A stretch of 64,000 nt of DNA from Gaiellasilicea sp963761905 (GTDB lineage Bacteria; Actinomycetota; Thermoleophilia; Gaiellales; Gaiellaceae). The stretch lies in the NCBI GenBank assembly GCA_963761905.1, contig CAVXIQ010000008.1, positions 490,275 to 554,274 on the forward strand. Reading direction: 5' to 3'. Shown in pieces: positions 16,026-23,599 of this stretch (the first letter of the stretch is position 1; every line of letters begins with the position of its first letter). Below the pieces are notes generated by a model. It ran no database searches. It was given only the letters and a program-made list of their open reading frames with translations, and was not told the origin of the DNA. A program made the translations under genes and the position numbers.

Positions 16026-16307
16026 ATGACGAGCATTCCGCACGAGCCATCAACGCGCATCGTGCCGGAGAAGCGGCTGTCGCAACTCCACGTCAGGGAG
16101 ATGTGGGCGTCGCTGGCGATCATCGTGATCTGGCTGTCGGTTCTGGCCGACGCCGTCTTCGGTCCCGACATCGTGTCCAACAACGGCGTCGGAGACATCG
16201 GCGAGCGGACAACCGTTCCTTCGGCGGTGGTCGTGTCGTTCTTCGCATTCCTCGCCACGTGGGTCGTGGCTCGATACGGCTTCCGCGACGAGCGAGAGAC
16301 GGACTGA
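16026..16307 (+). CDS. Small two-TM membrane protein
   Basis: A 93-residue protein starting at ATG 16026, chosen because of the near-perfect ribosome-binding site AAGGAGGT at 16012-16019. A cytoplasmic N-terminus is followed by a hydrophobic helix (WASLAIIVIWLSVLADAVFG), a short polar loop and a second helix (VVVSFFAFLATWVVARYGF). No named family is recognised. A helper or sensor role is possible but nothing in the sequence shows it. Confidence 0.75.
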   Translation: MTSIPHEPSTRIVPEKRLSQLHVREMWASLAIIVIWLSVLADAVFGPDIVSNNGVGDIGERTTVPSAVVVSFFAFLATWVVARYGFRDERETD

Positions 16308-16453
16308 CGCGCCAAGAGCGGCCCAGCTGGGCAGATACGGCCGCCCGGCTGGGCCGGCCGCGGTTGCCAGACCAGGCGGCGTCGTCAGCACATGTCCGCT
16401 GAACAGGCTGGCGCCCGGGGCTGGGGCCCCGCGGCTCAGGGGTGGTGATCGGG

Positions 16454-16981
16454 CTACGCGTAGCGGGTCTCGTCGGCGCGGTCGAGTAGCCAACCGCCGA
16501 CGACGAGAAGAGCACCGAATGCCAGGAATGCCAGGTCCCAGGCGGTCTGGTTGCCCGTCTCACGGACGTGGTGGATTCCGAGGATGTGGTGGTCGACGAT
16601 CCCCTCGACCAGATTGAAGCCGCCCCAGCCGACGAGCATCCAGCCGACGAAGGCGCGGCCGCTGACTGCCCAGCGCCAGTCCGTGGTGCGCTTCCAAAGG
16701 ATCCAGATTCCTACGGCGACAGCGACCCAGGTCGCAGCGTGGAAGAGGCCGTCCCAGAGTGTGTTGGTCTCCAGCCCAGCGACGGTGGTTGCGGGGTATT
16801 CGCCGTGGTCGGTGAGCATGTGATGCCACTGGAGGATCTGATGGAGGACGATCCCGTCCACGAATCCGCCAAGGCCGATGCCGAGAAGAATCCCAGGGGC
16901 TCGGGGCCGCGTGACAGCCTCGAGTGGGGCTTCGTCCCGGACGGGGCGGGCTTGTCTGCGGGAGGCGTGCGTGGCGTCCAT
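16454..16981 (-). CDS. DUF2243 family membrane protein
   Basis: A 175-residue integral membrane protein with four hydrophobic helices. Conserved DUF2243 features are present: GIGLGGFVDGIVLHQILQWH, DGLFHAATWVAVAVG, GWGGFNLVEGIVDHHILGIHH and a last helix LAFLAFGALLVVGGWLL. The many histidines near helix ends suggest metal or heme binding, which is not proven for the family. ATG 16981 is preferred; TTG 17005 in frame is an alternative. It often occurs near respiratory genes elsewhere, but has no such neighbours here. Confidence 0.85.
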   Translation of the reverse strand: MDATHASRRQARPVRDEAPLEAVTRPRAPGILLGIGLGGFVDGIVLHQILQWHHMLTDHGEYPATTVAGLETNTLWDGLFHAATWVAVAVGIWILWKRTTDWRWAVSGRAFVGWMLVGWGGFNLVEGIVDHHILGIHHVRETGNQTAWDLAFLAFGALLVVGGWLLDRADETRYA

Positions 16982-17158
16982 CGGTCCGGCAATTTCCGGA
17001 GCCAAGGGCGTTCAAACGGTGCGCCGCATTCGCCCCGCATGGATGCTCCCCGCACACGGCGAGCCGACGCTACGCGCCGGCCGGTGGTCGGAGAACGAGA
17101 CGATCTCCGTGCAGTTCCATGACGGAGGTGTGACAGGCGCGCGGTCTACGCTTGGTAG

Positions 17159-17923
17159 ATGAAGAAGCGACTTGACGTGCTGCTGGTCGAGCGCGGGCTC
17201 GCGGAGTCGCGCATGCAGGCCCAGGCGCTCGTCCTCGCCGGGCTCGTCCGCGGGCACGAGAAGCCGGGCCATCAGGTCGACGAGGACGCCGAGCTCGTCG
17301 TCGAGGTGCCCCCGCGCTACGTCTCGCGCGGCGGCGAGAAGCTCGCGAACGCGCTCCTGCACCTCCACGTGGAGCTCGACCGCCGCGACGCGATCGACGT
17401 CGGCGCCTCGACCGGCGGCTTCACGGATTGCCTGCTCCAGAATGGGATAGCGCGAGTGATCGCCGTCGACGTCGGCTACGGCCAGCTCCATCCGAAGCTC
17501 CGGGACGATCCTCGCGTGACCGTGCTCGAGCGGACGAACGCGCGCGAGCTCGTCGAGCTGCCGTTTCGCCCGGACGTGCTCGTCTGCGACGTCTCGTTCA
17601 TCAGCGTTCGGATCGCGGTTCCGCCCGTGCTGCGCCTGCTCGACGACGAATGGGACGCGCTCTTGCTCGTGAAGCCGCAGTTCGAGGCCGGTCGCGGGGA
17701 CGTTCCCTCGGGCGGCGTCGTCCGCGATCCAGCCATACACCGTCGTGTCATCCGCGAGGTCGTCGACGCGGCGCTCGGCTGGGGAGCGACGACGGTGGGC
17801 GTCGTAGACTCCGGCTTGCCCGGGCCGAAGGGCAACCGCGAGTTCTTCGTGCACCTGATCTCGAGCAACGAGCCCGTGCTCCTCGATGACATCGACGACC
17901 GGATCGACACAGCAGTTGGCTAA
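17159..17923 (+). CDS. tlyA: TlyA family rRNA 2'-O-methyltransferase
   Basis: A 254-residue protein with an N-terminal S4 RNA-binding domain (KRLDVLLVERGLAESRMQAQ, about 1-60) and a FtsJ/RrmJ-type methyltransferase domain (DVGASTGGFTDCLLQNG as SAM loop, LLLVKPQFEAGRG with the catalytic Lys). In mycobacteria TlyA methylates 16S and 23S rRNA and sets capreomycin susceptibility. The order tlyA-nadK-recN is conserved in Actinobacteria and Firmicutes. It is the first housekeeping gene after the accessory insert; ATG start, with the stop downstream of the nadK start. Confidence 0.95.
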   Translation: MKKRLDVLLVERGLAESRMQAQALVLAGLVRGHEKPGHQVDEDAELVVEVPPRYVSRGGEKLANALLHLHVELDRRDAIDVGASTGGFTDCLLQNGIARVIAVDVGYGQLHPKLRDDPRVTVLERTNARELVELPFRPDVLVCDVSFISVRIAVPPVLRLLDDEWDALLLVKPQFEAGRGDVPSGGVVRDPAIHRRVIREVVDAALGWGATTVGVVDSGLPGPKGNREFFVHLISSNEPVLLDDIDDRIDTAVG

Positions 17924-18713
17924 CCGGGTCCGCCGAGCGGTCGTGCTCACGCACGGGAAGCCGCAGGCGATCGGGTCGGCTCTCACGCAGCTCGCGACCG
18001 TCGCGCGCGAGGCGGAGGTCGAGCTGGTCGACGAGGACGCCGCCGGCGTCGAGGTCGACCTCGCCGTCGTGCTCGGCGGCGACGGGACGATGCTGCGGGC
18101 CCTGACCCGCTTCCTCGGTACCGGCGTCGCCGTGATCGGCGTCAACTTCGGCCGCGTCGGCTTTCTCTCCTCGATCCCGCGCAGCGACCTCGAGCCCGGG
18201 CTCGCCCGCGCCTTCGCCGGCGAGTACTCGGTCGTAGAGCTGCCGACGCTCGACGTCGAGGTGGGTGACGACCGGTGGGTTGCCGTCAACGACCTCGTGG
18301 TCGCGAGCGCCGTCGTCGGCCGGATGATCCAGCTCGAGTGGGCGGTCGGCGAGGAGGAGCTCGGCCGGCTCGCCTGCGACGGGGTCGTCTGCGCGACTCC
18401 CTCCGGATCGACCGGCTACAACTTCTCGAACGGCGGCCCTGTGCTCGTCTGGGGGCTCGACGCGATGGCGATCACGTTCATCGCGCCGCACTCGCTGAAC
18501 GCCCGCCCGCTCGTCGTGCCTCGCGGCCGCGAGGCGATCGTCTGGAACCGAACCGTCGATCTCGCGGCGACGGTGCTCGTGGACGGGCACAGCGTCGTCG
18601 ATCTCCCACCCGGAGGTCGAGTGGTCGCGCGGATCGGCGAGCAGCGCTCGCTCCTCGCGACCCTGCCCGAGGCGACCTTCTTCAGCCGCTACAGCAGGAC
18701 GTTTGCTTCGTAG
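17886..18713 (+). CDS. nadK: NAD kinase
   Basis: Phosphorylates NAD to NADP using ATP or polyphosphate. The 275-residue chain contains LGGDGTMLRAL (the GGDG active-site motif), NFGRVGFLSS, NDLVV, TPSGSTGYNFSNGGP and APHSLNARPLV, all characteristic. ATG 17886 gives a 38-base overlap with tlyA. TTG 17916, overlapping the tlyA stop and starting just before VVLTHGKP, is an equally plausible start. The 3' end overlaps recN by 11 bases. Confidence 0.95.
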   Translation: MTSTTGSTQQLANRVRRAVVLTHGKPQAIGSALTQLATVAREAEVELVDEDAAGVEVDLAVVLGGDGTMLRALTRFLGTGVAVIGVNFGRVGFLSSIPRSDLEPGLARAFAGEYSVVELPTLDVEVGDDRWVAVNDLVVASAVVGRMIQLEWAVGEEELGRLACDGVVCATPSGSTGYNFSNGGPVLVWGLDAMAITFIAPHSLNARPLVVPRGREAIVWNRTVDLAATVLVDGHSVVDLPPGGRVVARIGEQRSLLATLPEATFFSRYSRTFAS

Positions 18714-20343
18714 CCTCCACATCGAGAACCTCGTCCTGATCCGAGCGGCCGAGCTTGCGCCGGCGGAGGGGCTGAACGCGATCACGGGCGAAACCGGGGC
18801 AGGGAAGACGATCCTCGCCCAGGCGTTCGGGCTCCTGCTCGGCGCGAAGGGCGACGCGGCCGCGGTCGGGGCGGGCGCGCGGGAGGCGTACGTCGAGGCG
18901 GAGTTCGACGTGCCCGAAGGCTTCTTCGACGACGAGGAGCTGGAGACGCTCGCCGCGCTCGCGCCCGAGGACGAGCACGACGTGGGTAAGCAGAGTCTCG
19001 TCCTCGCCCGCCGCGTCTTCGCGGACGGACGAACGCGCGCGTATGCCTGGGGGCGCACGGTCGCACGCGAGGATCTCGCCGCGGCGACCGAGCGCCTGCT
19101 TGCGATGTCCGGCCAGTTCGAGCAGCGCCGCCTGGCGCGACCCTCGTATCAGCTCGACGTGCTCGACTCGTATGTCGGCGAGGAGCAGCAGCGCCGGCGG
19201 CGGGAGCTTCGCATCGCCTGGCGCGCGCTCGCGACGGCACGTCGCCGGCATGACGAGCTGACGCGCGACGCGGCGTCGGAGGAGGCGCGTCTCGCGGAGC
19301 TTCGGGCGCTTGTCGAGGCGACCGACGGCTTGGAGCCGGAAACGGAGGAAGCGCTTCGCGCCGAGCGCGATCGCCTGCGCCATCTCACCGAGCTCGTCGA
19401 GGCGACGGCTGCCGCGGCGGAGGCGATCTCGCCCGAGGACGGCCAGGGCGCGGCGTCGCTCGCCGGCGCCGCCGAGCGTGCCGTGGCCCCGCTCGAGCGG
19501 CTGGCGCCGGAGCTCGCGCGCGCGGGTGACGAGCTCCGCGATCTGGCCCTGCGGCTGCACGAGGTGGGATCCGACCTGCGCGGCTTCCTCGTCTCGCTCG
19601 AGGCCGACCCGGATCGCGTCGAGCAGGTCGAGGAGGAGCTCGAACGCATCGCCGATGCGAAGCGGCGTTTCCGGGCCGGCACGTACGAGGAGTTGCTGGC
19701 TCGCGCGCAGGCCGCCGAGACGGAGCTCGGCGCCCTGGCCGACGGGCTCGACCCGGTGCAGGCCGCGGCGGAAGCGCTCGCCGCCGCCGAGACCACAGTC
19801 GACGAGCTCACCGAGGAGTTGCGAGCCGCCCGCGCAGCTGCCGCCGAGCCGTTCGCCGCGGCAGTCGCCGCCGAGCTCCGCGGCGTCGGCATGGGCGAGG
19901 GCGAGTTCCGCGTCGAGCTGCGGGAGCGCGACCGGGGCGCCGCCGGCGCCGACGAGGCCGTCTTCCTGATTCGCCCGAACGCCGGACTCCCGTTCGGGCC
20001 GGTTGCCGAGACCGCGTCGGGCGGCGAGCTCTCTCGCGTCGCGCTCGCGATCGCCGCGGTCGCCGGTGGCGAGACGCTCGTCTTCGACGAGATCGACGCG
20101 GGGATCGGCGGCACGACCGCCCACGCCGTCGCGGAGACGCTCCGCCGGCTCTCGGAGCGCGCGCAGGTGCTCACGATCACCCATCTCCCGCAGATCGCGA
20201 GCGTGGCCGAGCGGCACTTCCGGGTCGCAAAGGTTCCCGGCGATCCGACTCACACGCAGATCGAGGAGCTGGACGAGGCGGAGCGGCGGGACGAGCTCGA
20301 GCGGATGCTGGGCGGACGCGAGTTCCTCTCAGCCCTGCAATGA
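18703..20343 (+). CDS. recN: DNA repair protein RecN
   Basis: SMC-like ATPase acting in double-strand break repair. The 546-residue chain has the N-terminal ATPase half (LRSLHIENLVLI, Walker A GETGAGKT, Q-loop MSGQFEQRRL), a central coiled coil of about 250 residues rich in Ala, Glu and Leu, and the C-terminal half with the ABC signature ASGGELSRVALA and Walker B LVFDEIDAGIGG, then ITHLPQIAS. TTG 18703 is taken as start because the protein begins directly at the conserved LHIENLVLI strand and overlaps nadK. Confidence 0.96.
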   Translation: MLRSLHIENLVLIRAAELAPAEGLNAITGETGAGKTILAQAFGLLLGAKGDAAAVGAGAREAYVEAEFDVPEGFFDDEELETLAALAPEDEHDVGKQSLVLARRVFADGRTRAYAWGRTVAREDLAAATERLLAMSGQFEQRRLARPSYQLDVLDSYVGEEQQRRRRELRIAWRALATARRRHDELTRDAASEEARLAELRALVEATDGLEPETEEALRAERDRLRHLTELVEATAAAAEAISPEDGQGAASLAGAAERAVAPLERLAPELARAGDELRDLALRLHEVGSDLRGFLVSLEADPDRVEQVEEELERIADAKRRFRAGTYEELLARAQAAETELGALADGLDPVQAAAEALAAAETTVDELTEELRAARAAAAEPFAAAVAAELRGVGMGEGEFRVELRERDRGAAGADEAVFLIRPNAGLPFGPVAETASGGELSRVALAIAAVAGGETLVFDEIDAGIGGTTAHAVAETLRRLSERAQVLTITHLPQIASVAERHFRVAKVPGDPTHTQIEELDEAERRDELERMLGGREFLSALQ

Positions 20344-20353
20344 GACCGATCCG

Positions 20354-21475
20354 ATGAGCCTCGTCGAGCACAGCGGCCCGGCGCGGCTCGGGCGGCGCAC
20401 GAAGGAGCTCGTGCCGCGGCTGAACCCGCAGGACATCGCGATCATCGACCACACCGACCTCGACCGGGTGTCGGCCGAGGAGCTCGTCGAGTCGGGGATC
20501 CGCGTCGTCGTCAACGTGGCCGAGTCGCAGAGCGGACGCTTTCCGAATCCCGGGCCGCTCCTCCTCGTGCGCGGCGGCGTCCGCCTGATCGACGCTCCAG
20601 GCGCCGAGCTCTTCGACGAGCTCTCGGACGGCGATCGGATCACGATTCGCGGTGCGAGCGTCTTCAAGAAGAACACCTGCCTCGTCAACGGCCGCTCGAT
20701 GGAGGAGCGCGAGCTCGTCGCGGCGCTCGCGGAGCAGCAGGGACGAGTGACGGACGCGCTGCGGGACTTCGCCGACAACACGCTGCGCTATCTCCGCGAA
20801 GAGGGCGAGCTGCTCGCCGAGGGGCTCGATTTCCCCCAGCTCGCGACGAGCTTCCGGGGTCGCCACGCGCTCGTCGTCGCCCGAGGGCCGGGACACAAGC
20901 GCGACCTGCGGATCGTCCGTCCCTACGTGCGCGACTTCCGGCCGGTGCTCGTCGCGGTGGACGGCGGCGCCGAGGCGCTGCTCGAGGAGGGCTGGCGCCC
21001 CGACGTGATCGTCGGCGACATGGACTCCGTCTCCGACGGCGCGCTGCGCTCCGGCGCCGACGTCCTCGTCCACGCCTACCGCGAGGGACATGCACCCGGC
21101 GAAGAGCGGCTGCGCGAGCTCGGCGTTCCGTTCTCGACGATCTCCGCGCCGGGGATCTCGGAGGACATCGCGCTGCTGCTCGCCCAGGAGAAGGGCGCGG
21201 AGCTGATCGTCGCCGTGGGCACGCACTTCAACCTCGTCGAGTTCCTCGAGCGCAACCGCGCCGGGATGTCGTCCACCTTCGTGACCCGGCTGAAGGTGGG
21301 GGAGATCCTCGTCGACGCGAAGGGCGTCTCGCAGCTCGTCAGCCGCCGCGTCGGCATCTGGCCGCTCCTCGCTCTCGTGGTCGCCGGCCTGGCCGGGATC
21401 GTCGTCGCGATCGCCGCGTCGCCCGCGCTGCGCAGCGTCTTCACCGGCCTCGCCGATCGGCTGCTGGGTCTCTGA
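20354..21475 (+). CDS. steA: SteA-like cytokinetic-ring protein (thiamin pyrophosphokinase-like fold, C-terminal TM)
   Basis: A 373-residue protein homologous in pattern to actinobacterial SteA (Rv1697 type). The centre resembles the thiamin pyrophosphokinase catalytic fold (LVAVDGGAEALLEEG, DVIVGDMDSVSD) and the C-terminus has one hydrophobic helix (WPLLALVVAGLAGIVVAIAA). In Corynebacterium SteA and SteB act together in daughter-cell separation through control of RipA. It lies directly between recN and the steB-like gene, the same order as in Mycobacterium tuberculosis. ATG start 10 bases after recN. Confidence 0.88.
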   Translation: MSLVEHSGPARLGRRTKELVPRLNPQDIAIIDHTDLDRVSAEELVESGIRVVVNVAESQSGRFPNPGPLLLVRGGVRLIDAPGAELFDELSDGDRITIRGASVFKKNTCLVNGRSMEERELVAALAEQQGRVTDALRDFADNTLRYLREEGELLAEGLDFPQLATSFRGRHALVVARGPGHKRDLRIVRPYVRDFRPVLVAVDGGAEALLEEGWRPDVIVGDMDSVSDGALRSGADVLVHAYREGHAPGEERLRELGVPFSTISAPGISEDIALLLAQEKGAELIVAVGTHFNLVEFLERNRAGMSSTFVTRLKVGEILVDAKGVSQLVSRRVGIWPLLALVVAGLAGIVVAIAASPALRSVFTGLADRLLGL

Positions 21476-21495
21476 GCTTCTCCTAGACTGAGCCG

Positions 21496-22383
21496 GTGCT
21501 CGACTTCCGCTACCACGCGATCTCGCTCGCGGCGGTCTTCCTCGCCCTCGTGATCGGAATCCTCGCGGGCGTCGGGATCTCAGGTCGGGGCTTCGTCGAC
21601 GATGCCGAGCGCGACAGCTTCAACCGCCGGCTCGCCGAGCTCGACGGGCAGGTCGAGGCGGCCGACGACCGCGCCGACGAGCTCGAGCGGCGCCAGGAGG
21701 CGGCCCAGACGTTCGTGGAGAGCGCCTATCCGGTACTGGCCGATCGGCGGCTCGAGGGCAAGAACGTCGCGGCACTCGTGGTCGGGTCGGCCGACACGAC
21801 CCTCGACTGGGTCGAGCGCGCCCTCGACCGCAGCGGCGGCGATCTCGTTCGGATGCGCGCGATCAACGTGCCGGTCGTCTCCGAGGAGCTGCAGACACGG
21901 CTTCGTCGCGCAGGGCTCTCCGAATACCTCGACGAGAGCAAGCTCGACGATCTCGGTCGTGAGCTCGGTCGCGAGCTGGTCGAGGGCGGAGAGACGCCGC
22001 TCTGGGACCTCATGACCCCGGCGCTCGTCGGCGAGCGCGAGGGAGACTTCGACGCGCCGGCGGATGCGGTCGTGGTGATTCGCCAGGCCGAGCCCCAGCA
22101 GGGCGACACGGCCCGCCTGCTCTCCGGGCTCTACGGCGGTCTCGCAAGTAGCGGCGAGCCCGCGGTCGGAGGCGAGCTGGCGCGGGTGCAGCAGAGCGCG
22201 ATTCCAGCGTTTCAGCGCAGCGGGCTCTCCACGGTCGACGGGATCGATTCCCCGCTCGGCGGGCTGGCGCTGATCCTCCTCCTCAGCGGGGCAGCGCCGG
22301 GTGACTACGGGATTCGCGACACCGCCGAGGACGGGATCCTCCCGCCGATCGAGCCGCTCGCCGTGCCCGGCGCCGGTGGTTGA
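21496..22383 (+). CDS. SteB/MctB-like membrane-anchored coiled-coil protein
   Basis: A 295-residue protein with a short N-terminus, a single signal-anchor helix (HAISLAAVFLALVIGILAGV), a coiled coil of about 40 residues (FNRRLAELDGQVEAADD onward) and a globular extracellular domain. This is the copper transporter MctB / SteB family (DUF3186). M. tuberculosis MctB affects copper retention, while Corynebacterium SteB partners SteA in cell separation; here the adjacency to steA favours the second role. GTG start at 21496. The 3' end overlaps the glycosyltransferase gene by 8 bases. Confidence 0.85.
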   Translation: MLDFRYHAISLAAVFLALVIGILAGVGISGRGFVDDAERDSFNRRLAELDGQVEAADDRADELERRQEAAQTFVESAYPVLADRRLEGKNVAALVVGSADTTLDWVERALDRSGGDLVRMRAINVPVVSEELQTRLRRAGLSEYLDESKLDDLGRELGRELVEGGETPLWDLMTPALVGEREGDFDAPADAVVVIRQAEPQQGDTARLLSGLYGGLASSGEPAVGGELARVQQSAIPAFQRSGLSTVDGIDSPLGGLALILLLSGAAPGDYGIRDTAEDGILPPIEPLAVPGAGG

Positions 22384-23599
22384 CGACCGCCTGACGATCC
22401 TGATCGCCGCGCGCGACGAGGAGACGCGGATCGGCGCGACGATCGCGGAGCTGGAGACGCGCTTTCCAGGCGTGGAGGTGATCGTCGCCGACGACGGCTC
22501 GCGCGACTCGACGGCCCACGCCGCGGCGGTCGCCGGCGCGCGGGTGCTCCGACTGCCGCACCGCGGCAAGGGCCAGGCGCTGACGCTCGCCGAGCGCGCC
22601 GCAGCACCGGGTCGGCTCCTGCTCTGCGACGCCGACCTCCGCGGGGATCTGACGCCGCTCGTCGAAGCGGACGGCGACCTCGTCGTCGCCACGTTCGCGC
22701 GCAGGCAGGGCGGAGGCTTCGGGCTCGCAAAGGGAACCGCGAGGCGGCTGATCGAGCTCGCGACGGGACGTTCGACGCATGAGCCGCTCTCCGGTCAGCG
22801 CGCCCTTTCGCCGGCGGCGCGAGCCGCGTGCTTCCCCCTCGCAGGCGGCTTCGGTGTCGAGACGCGGATGACAGTCGATGGGCTTCGAGCGGGTCTGCAG
22901 CTTCGCGAGGTCGAGCTCGAGCTCGAGCATCGCTCCACCGTCCGCGATCTCGCCGGCTTCGTCCACCGCGGCCGCCAGCTCCGGGACCTCGTGCTCGCCT
23001 TCGGCCCGCAGGCGACAAATCACCGCGGCCTGCGGTTGCCGCTCGTCGGCTGGCTCGTCGGCCTCGCCGACCCACGCGTCGCGCCGGTCGCGGTGCTCGG
23101 GCTCGCGGACGACCTCTGGAGCGGCGACGAGCGAGGCTTCCGCGCGCACCTCCGCGCGGGCCGCACGACCGGCGTCCTCAAGCTCGCCGGGATCCCGCTC
23201 TACGCACTCTTGCGCACCGGATCGCCCTCCGGTGCGCTGCTCGTGGCCCTCTCGGCGAACCTCGTCAACCAGCTCGATACGCGGCCCGGACGGGCGCTCA
23301 AGGCGTTCGCGCTCGGCTCGCTCGCGCTCCGCCGAACCCCGCGCCGAGCCGTTGCAGCCGCTGTCCTCCTGGCTCCCTACGATCTTCGCGAGATGGTGAT
23401 GCTGGGGGACTCCGGATCGAACGCGCTCGGCGCCGTGCTAGGTTTCGGTTCCGTGGAGCGGTTTTCACGGAGGCAGCGTTGGAGCGCGATCGCGGCGCTC
23501 GCGGGCCTCACCCTCCTCGGCGAAAGCCGCTCGCTCGGGACGCTGATCGAGCAGACCTCCCCCCTTCGAGAGCTCGACGCGCTCGGCAGGCAAGCGTGA
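22376..23599 (+). CDS. Fusion of GT2 glycosyltransferase with a shortened MraY/WecA-like domain
   Basis: A 407-residue protein, GTG start overlapping steB. Residues 1 to about 215 are a GT-A family 2 domain: LTILIAARDEETRIGATI, VIVADDGSRDST, LLLCDADLRGD (a DxD-like motif) and LSGQRALSP. From about residue 216 onward the chain resembles the phospho-MurNAc-pentapeptide/UDP-GlcNAc transferase (GT4) family: NHRGLRLPLVGWL, GLADDLWSGDERGFRAHLR, TTGVLKLAG, NLVNQLDTRPGRALKAF and MLGDSGSNALGAVLGF. The transferase half is about 190 residues against the usual 320 or more, so several transmembrane helices are missing. It probably acts on a lipid-linked sugar at the membrane. The gap between domains shows no stop. 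Confidence 0.8.
   Translation: MVDDRLTILIAARDEETRIGATIAELETRFPGVEVIVADDGSRDSTAHAAAVAGARVLRLPHRGKGQALTLAERAAAPGRLLLCDADLRGDLTPLVEADGDLVVATFARRQGGGFGLAKGTARRLIELATGRSTHEPLSGQRALSPAARAACFPLAGGFGVETRMTVDGLRAGLQLREVELELEHRSTVRDLAGFVHRGRQLRDLVLAFGPQATNHRGLRLPLVGWLVGLADPRVAPVAVLGLADDLWSGDERGFRAHLRAGRTTGVLKLAGIPLYALLRTGSPSGALLVALSANLVNQLDTRPGRALKAFALGSLALRRTPRRAVAAAVLLAPYDLREMVMLGDSGSNALGAVLGFGSVERFSRRQRWSAIAALAGLTLLGESRSLGTLIEQTSPLRELDALGRQA

Noticed and set aside
16308..16453. GC-rich inverted repeats (GGGGCTGGGGCCCC region) as a regulatory element
   Set aside because: Such short GC palindromes are expected by chance at this composition and no gene start is correctly placed for it.
17040..17130. 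MLPAHGEPT segment just before tlyA, matching the tail motif of the MBL-like protein at 14022
   Set aside because: Only about 25 bases match and LPAHGEPT is a common MBL ending; too short to call a duplicated fragment.
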